Source: an uncultured Porphyromonadaceae bacterium (lineage in GTDB: Bacteria; Bacteroidota; Bacteroidia; Bacteroidales; Muribaculaceae). From it: 9,035 nucleotides of DNA. The translations under genes and the position numbers were made by a program. The notes beneath the pieces were generated by a model. It did no database searches. It was not told the origin of the DNA and saw only the letters and a list, made by a program, of their open reading frames with translations. This document shows positions 6,638 to 9,035 of the stretch, piece after piece. Location: positions 1 through 9,035 of the forward strand of contig CABQCA010000095.1 in NCBI GenBank assembly GCA_902462525.1, read 5' to 3'. Within the stretch, counting starts at the first letter, position 1. Each line of letters starts with the position of its first letter.

Positions 6638-9035
6638 TTGATGAGTTTAAGCAGAGTTTCGTCGTAGAACTTCATGCCTTCAAGAATGATAATCGGCGCC
6701 ACAAAGTTGAAGCCCTTTCCGGCTTCGGCCTGTTCCTTGGCATCGCGGAATTCGGGCATGTTCTGCACATAGGCTGTCATCTTCAGATTCTGGCAGGCGT
6801 TTTTCAGTTCGTTGGGGTTAACATTCCAGCCGAAGAGCTGGCTTGCCGCCTGATAGAAGAAACCGCAGAAGTCGGTGAATTTCTGAGCCTGCGGTTTTGT
6901 GCTGCTTGCCGAGAAGCGTGTACCGATGACTTTCACCATTGCCGGTGTGAGCGAGTTGACAAAGTCGAGTTCGCGGCGTACGTTGTCTTTACCGCGCACT
7001 TCGAAGCCGGCTTCGCCGATGATTTCTGATGGCTGTTCGTGCTTGGGACGCATGAGCTTCGTATTGCCCTTGGCCAGTCCCTTCGAAACTTCGTACTTGA
7101 TGTCAGGATCATCGAGCTTGGGCAGTTCGATAACCTGCCAGCCTGCGAGTGTTTCCTTGAGGTGATCGACGCCGTATCCGCGGACAAACATGCCGCCGTA
7201 GTACTGGTTTGCAGCACCGGGGTTGATAGTCGAGAGCCACTGGAACAGGCGCGACCCCTTGCCGGCGAAGGTGACGCGGACGTTGGGGCGTGTCTTGGCT
7301 TCCCATTCGGTGTCGGGTGTGCGTTTGAGGTCGTCGATGAGCTTGTGGGCTATCTGGCCTGCGTAGTACATGAGCAGACCGGTTACGTACATGTTGACGC
7401 ACATCAGCTGCGGGCAGTAGGCTGCGATCTTGCGGTAGAAGTCTTCGAGCTGGTTTTCCTTGAGCTTGTTGACAATCTGATTGAAGAAGTAGGAGGCGGT
7501 CTGGGGACCGTAGGTGTCGTTGCCCATGTTGAGGCCTACCATCTTGATGCCGTACTGCTGGCAGATTTCGGTGAGCACTCTCTTGAATGAAGGGAAGCGG
7601 CCTACGGCCTGCGACACACGTTGTGCGGCGAAGCGAACCGAGTTCTGCTTCACCATCGTTACGTTGCCGCAGAGGTAGAAGAGAGCCGATATGTCGGTGG
7701 TGCTTCCGCCGACGTCAAAGCAGAGGTTGAGCACATTTTCTTCGTCGCCGTACTTCTTGGAAATGAAGTTGGCTACCGATTCGGCCTCGGAGAGCGATGC
7801 CTGAGCGACGCCGTCGGCATACATCGGTTCGGGTTCATAGCGTACTTCAGCATTGGGGTCGTCAGGCATGAGATCATCGGCAGGAGCCTGCTCAGCCGTT
7901 TTTGCTTCAGCTTTAGGAGCCGGTGTATTGAAACCACCTTCGAAGCCACCGCCGCCGAAACCGTTACTGAAACCACTGCCGCTGTCGAAACCGCCGCCTC
8001 CGTTGAAGGAGTTGCCGCTGAAAGAACTGTCGGCTTCGTCGGCCGCGGCGCCGAATGCGCCTTCGCCCATTTCACTGCCGAAGCTGCGGGTGTCGGTGTA
8101 GCGGCTTATTTCGAGATCCTTGCGCTGTCCGTCGATAATGAGCGGCGAGATGTTGCGCAGGCTGTCCCATATCTGCTGGTAGGAGTAGAGTAGCTGTCCG
8201 GCCATCGACGAGGGATAGGACCACTTGACGCTTTTGGGAAGGAGCCCTTTTTCGAAGAGATTGGCATAGACCTGAAGCATGAGCGTGCGCAGGAAGGCGC
8301 TCTTGTGTGCAATGTCGTCGTCGGTGTCTTCCCACTTCATATTGTGGATTTGGGTCACTTCGCCGACACAGGGATAGCGCAGGCTTATGGTCTTGTTGTC
8401 GGAGTTGATAAATGGCAGGTTTTCGGCAAAACAGGGGAAGCCGCCGATCACTTCCTGCTCGTTGCGCATCTTAAGGGTCTCGCCGTTTGCGAGGTCAGGC
8501 AGACGACGGTTGTCGTGCAGAGTGAGCACGCTGTTGATGGCGTTCGAGGGCACTTCGGTGCCTTTGCCGGGGAAGAAGAAAATCTGGCTTTCTGTGGGCG
8601 GAGGTGTAGGCATTCCCGGCATCTCGCGTCCCATCAGCGACACACGCTGGTTACTGAATATGAATGCCTGTTCGCCAAGGGTGTTGTTGGAATAGGCGAT
8701 AGAGGTGTTTGTACTGCCGAAGTCGATGCCCAGACGCACATCTGAGAATGTCATGTTGTTGGAGCCGGGCAGCATCCAGTCGTGCGGCAGATCTGTCTTG
8801 CCCTGAGCCGAACTGTAGTTTATGAGAAGATAGCCGCCTTCGTCGCCGGTGGGCGACTGCAGACGCACGCCCTTGAAGGGCACATTGGAGCGGTAGATTT
8901 CGTATTTGTAGGCATTGTCGGCCACGGCATCGGTTGAGCGCACCAGAAGTTTTGCTGTGGCAACATCTTGGCCGACAGTGATCTGTCCTTCTTTGCAGAG
9001 AAGAATAGGTGAGCCGGTTTCGTCGACAGCGATTC
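6634..9035 (-). CDS. Actin/Hsp70-fold ATPase-like protein with Gly/Phe-rich insert, N-terminus beyond the window
   Basis: 799 codons lie in the window before the TGA at 6636-6634. The frame stays open to the right edge, so the true start is outside and the in-frame GTG at 8943 is not credible. A beta-rich leading segment (about 8720-9035) precedes an actin-fold core. LGIDFGSTNTSIAYS (DFGSTNT at 8704-8724) is the phosphate-1 loop. LCFDVGGSTTDISAL (DVGGSTTD at 7693-7716) is the phosphate-2 loop. VTFAGKGSRLFQWL (FAGKGSR at 7249-7269) resembles the adenosine loop. Between phosphate 1 and 2 lies a low-complexity insert (7804-8085): Gly/Phe/Ser-rich, then Pro/Ala/acidic. A short proline run (PTPPPTES) lies near 8590. 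There is no signal peptide or membrane segment in the visible part, so it is probably cytoplasmic. The fold suggests ATP binding and hydrolysis; the client is unknown. SrfB-like proteins are one possible distant relative, but I cannot establish this. Its stop overlaps the next start by ATGA, implying coupled translation and partnership. Confidence 0.75.
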   Translation of the reverse strand, partial: IAVDETGSPILLCKEGQITVGQDVATAKLLVRSTDAVADNAYKYEIYRSNVPFKGVRLQSPTGDEGGYLLINYSSAQGKTDLPHDWMLPGSNNMTFSDVRLGIDFGSTNTSIAYSNNTLGEQAFIFSNQRVSLMGREMPGMPTPPPTESQIFFFPGKGTEVPSNAINSVLTLHDNRRLPDLANGETLKMRNEQEVIGGFPCFAENLPFINSDNKTISLRYPCVGEVTQIHNMKWEDTDDDIAHKSAFLRTLMLQVYANLFEKGLLPKSVKWSYPSSMAGQLLYSYQQIWDSLRNISPLIIDGQRKDLEISRYTDTRSFGSEMGEGAFGAAADEADSSFSGNSFNGGGGFDSGSGFSNGFGGGGFEGGFNTPAPKAEAKTAEQAPADDLMPDDPNAEVRYEPEPMYADGVAQASLSEAESVANFISKKYGDEENVLNLCFDVGGSTTDISALFYLCGNVTMVKQNSVRFAAQRVSQAVGRFPSFKRVLTEICQQYGIKMVGLNMGNDTYGPQTASYFFNQIVNKLKENQLEDFYRKIAAYCPQLMCVNMYVTGLLMYYAGQIAHKLIDDLKRTPDTEWEAKTRPNVRVTFAGKGSRLFQWLSTINPGAANQYYGGMFVRGYGVDHLKETLAGWQVIELPKLDDPDIKYEVSKGLAKGNTKLMRPKHEQPSEIIGEAGFEVRGKDNVRRELDFVNSLTPAMVKVIGTRFSASSTKPQAQKFTDFCGFFYQAASQLFGWNVNPNELKNACQNLKMTAYVQNMPEFRDAKEQAEAGKGFNFVAPIIILEGMKFYDETLLKLIK
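7804..8085 (-). other. Low-complexity Gly/Phe/Ser-rich then acidic Pro/Ala linker inside the actin-like protein
   Basis: This stretch encodes about 94 residues inserted between the two phosphate-binding halves of the ATPase-like protein. The first part (7924-8085) is dominated by Gly, Phe, Ser and Asn, with repeated GGGGF, GSGF, NGFG and GGF units. The second part (7804-7923) is rich in Pro, Ala, Glu and Asp. It is predicted to be disordered. The composition resembles phenylalanine-glycine-type interaction segments, but any condensate or binding role is inference. Confidence 0.7.

Noticed and set aside
7039..8193. Two plus-strand open frames (7039-7590 and 7621-8193)
   Set aside because: Both are antisense to the ATPase-like gene across its phosphate and adenosine motifs; they have no independent support.
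8941..8943. GTG as the true start of the ATPase-like gene
   Set aside because: The frame stays open to the window edge with natural protein sequence (VGQDVATAKLLV) before it, so the start lies outside.
5250..9035. Assignment of the pair as SrfB/SrfC virulence-factor homologues or as DnaK
   Set aside because: The actin-fold motifs fit many families; there is no DnaK peptide-binding domain, and I cannot demonstrate specific SrfB similarity from sequence alone.
1..9035. CRISPR arrays, tRNA or rRNA genes, insertion sequences
   Set aside because: No regularly spaced repeats, no tRNA-like cloverleaf, no transposase-like protein and no flanking inverted repeats were noticed.

Overview
The window looks like chromosomal DNA of a gut-type Bacteroidales, most plausibly a Muribaculaceae-like lineage. 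The evidence is a TAnnTTTG-type -7 promoter box, signal-peptide proteins ending in type IX-like C-terminal sorting tails, a C10 (streptopain-like) peptidase, and an M6-type peptidase with a typical Bacteroidales propeptide start. The family-level placement is inference from gene style, not a database match.

Left half (1-5145): a secreted-protein and protease locus. The N-terminal end of an M6-family metalloprotease runs leftward off the window (208 to 1, minus). Across a 236-bp divergent regulatory gap lies a plus-strand pair. The first is a 606-residue exported protein with two jelly-roll-like domains, two fibronectin type III-like domains (the second split by a jelly-roll) and a sorting tail. 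The second is a 934-residue C10 cysteine peptidase with propeptide, catalytic Cys167/His311, a long beta-rich C-terminal half and its own sorting tail. A terminator-like hairpin sits between these two, directly before the peptidase ATG. The divergent gap holds two candidate promoters and four copies of the 7-mer AATTCGG, arranged as two forward then two reverse.

Middle (5146-5249): a convergent gap with a strong hairpin terminator that best fits the minus-strand operon.

Right half (5250-9035, minus strand): two translationally coupled genes (ATGA overlap) encoding proteins of the actin/Hsp70/sugar-kinase fold. The upstream one is cut by the window edge (at least 799 residues inside). It keeps recognisable phosphate-1, phosphate-2 and adenosine-like motifs and carries a Gly/Phe/Ser-rich disordered insert. 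The downstream one is a degenerate Hsp70-like protein whose reading frame is broken near base 5730, next to a perfect 10-bp inverted repeat. Restoring one base gives a 462-residue protein. I do not recognise a named system for this pair. It is the part of the window most likely to be an undescribed module, probably a cytoplasmic ATPase with a pseudo-ATPase partner.
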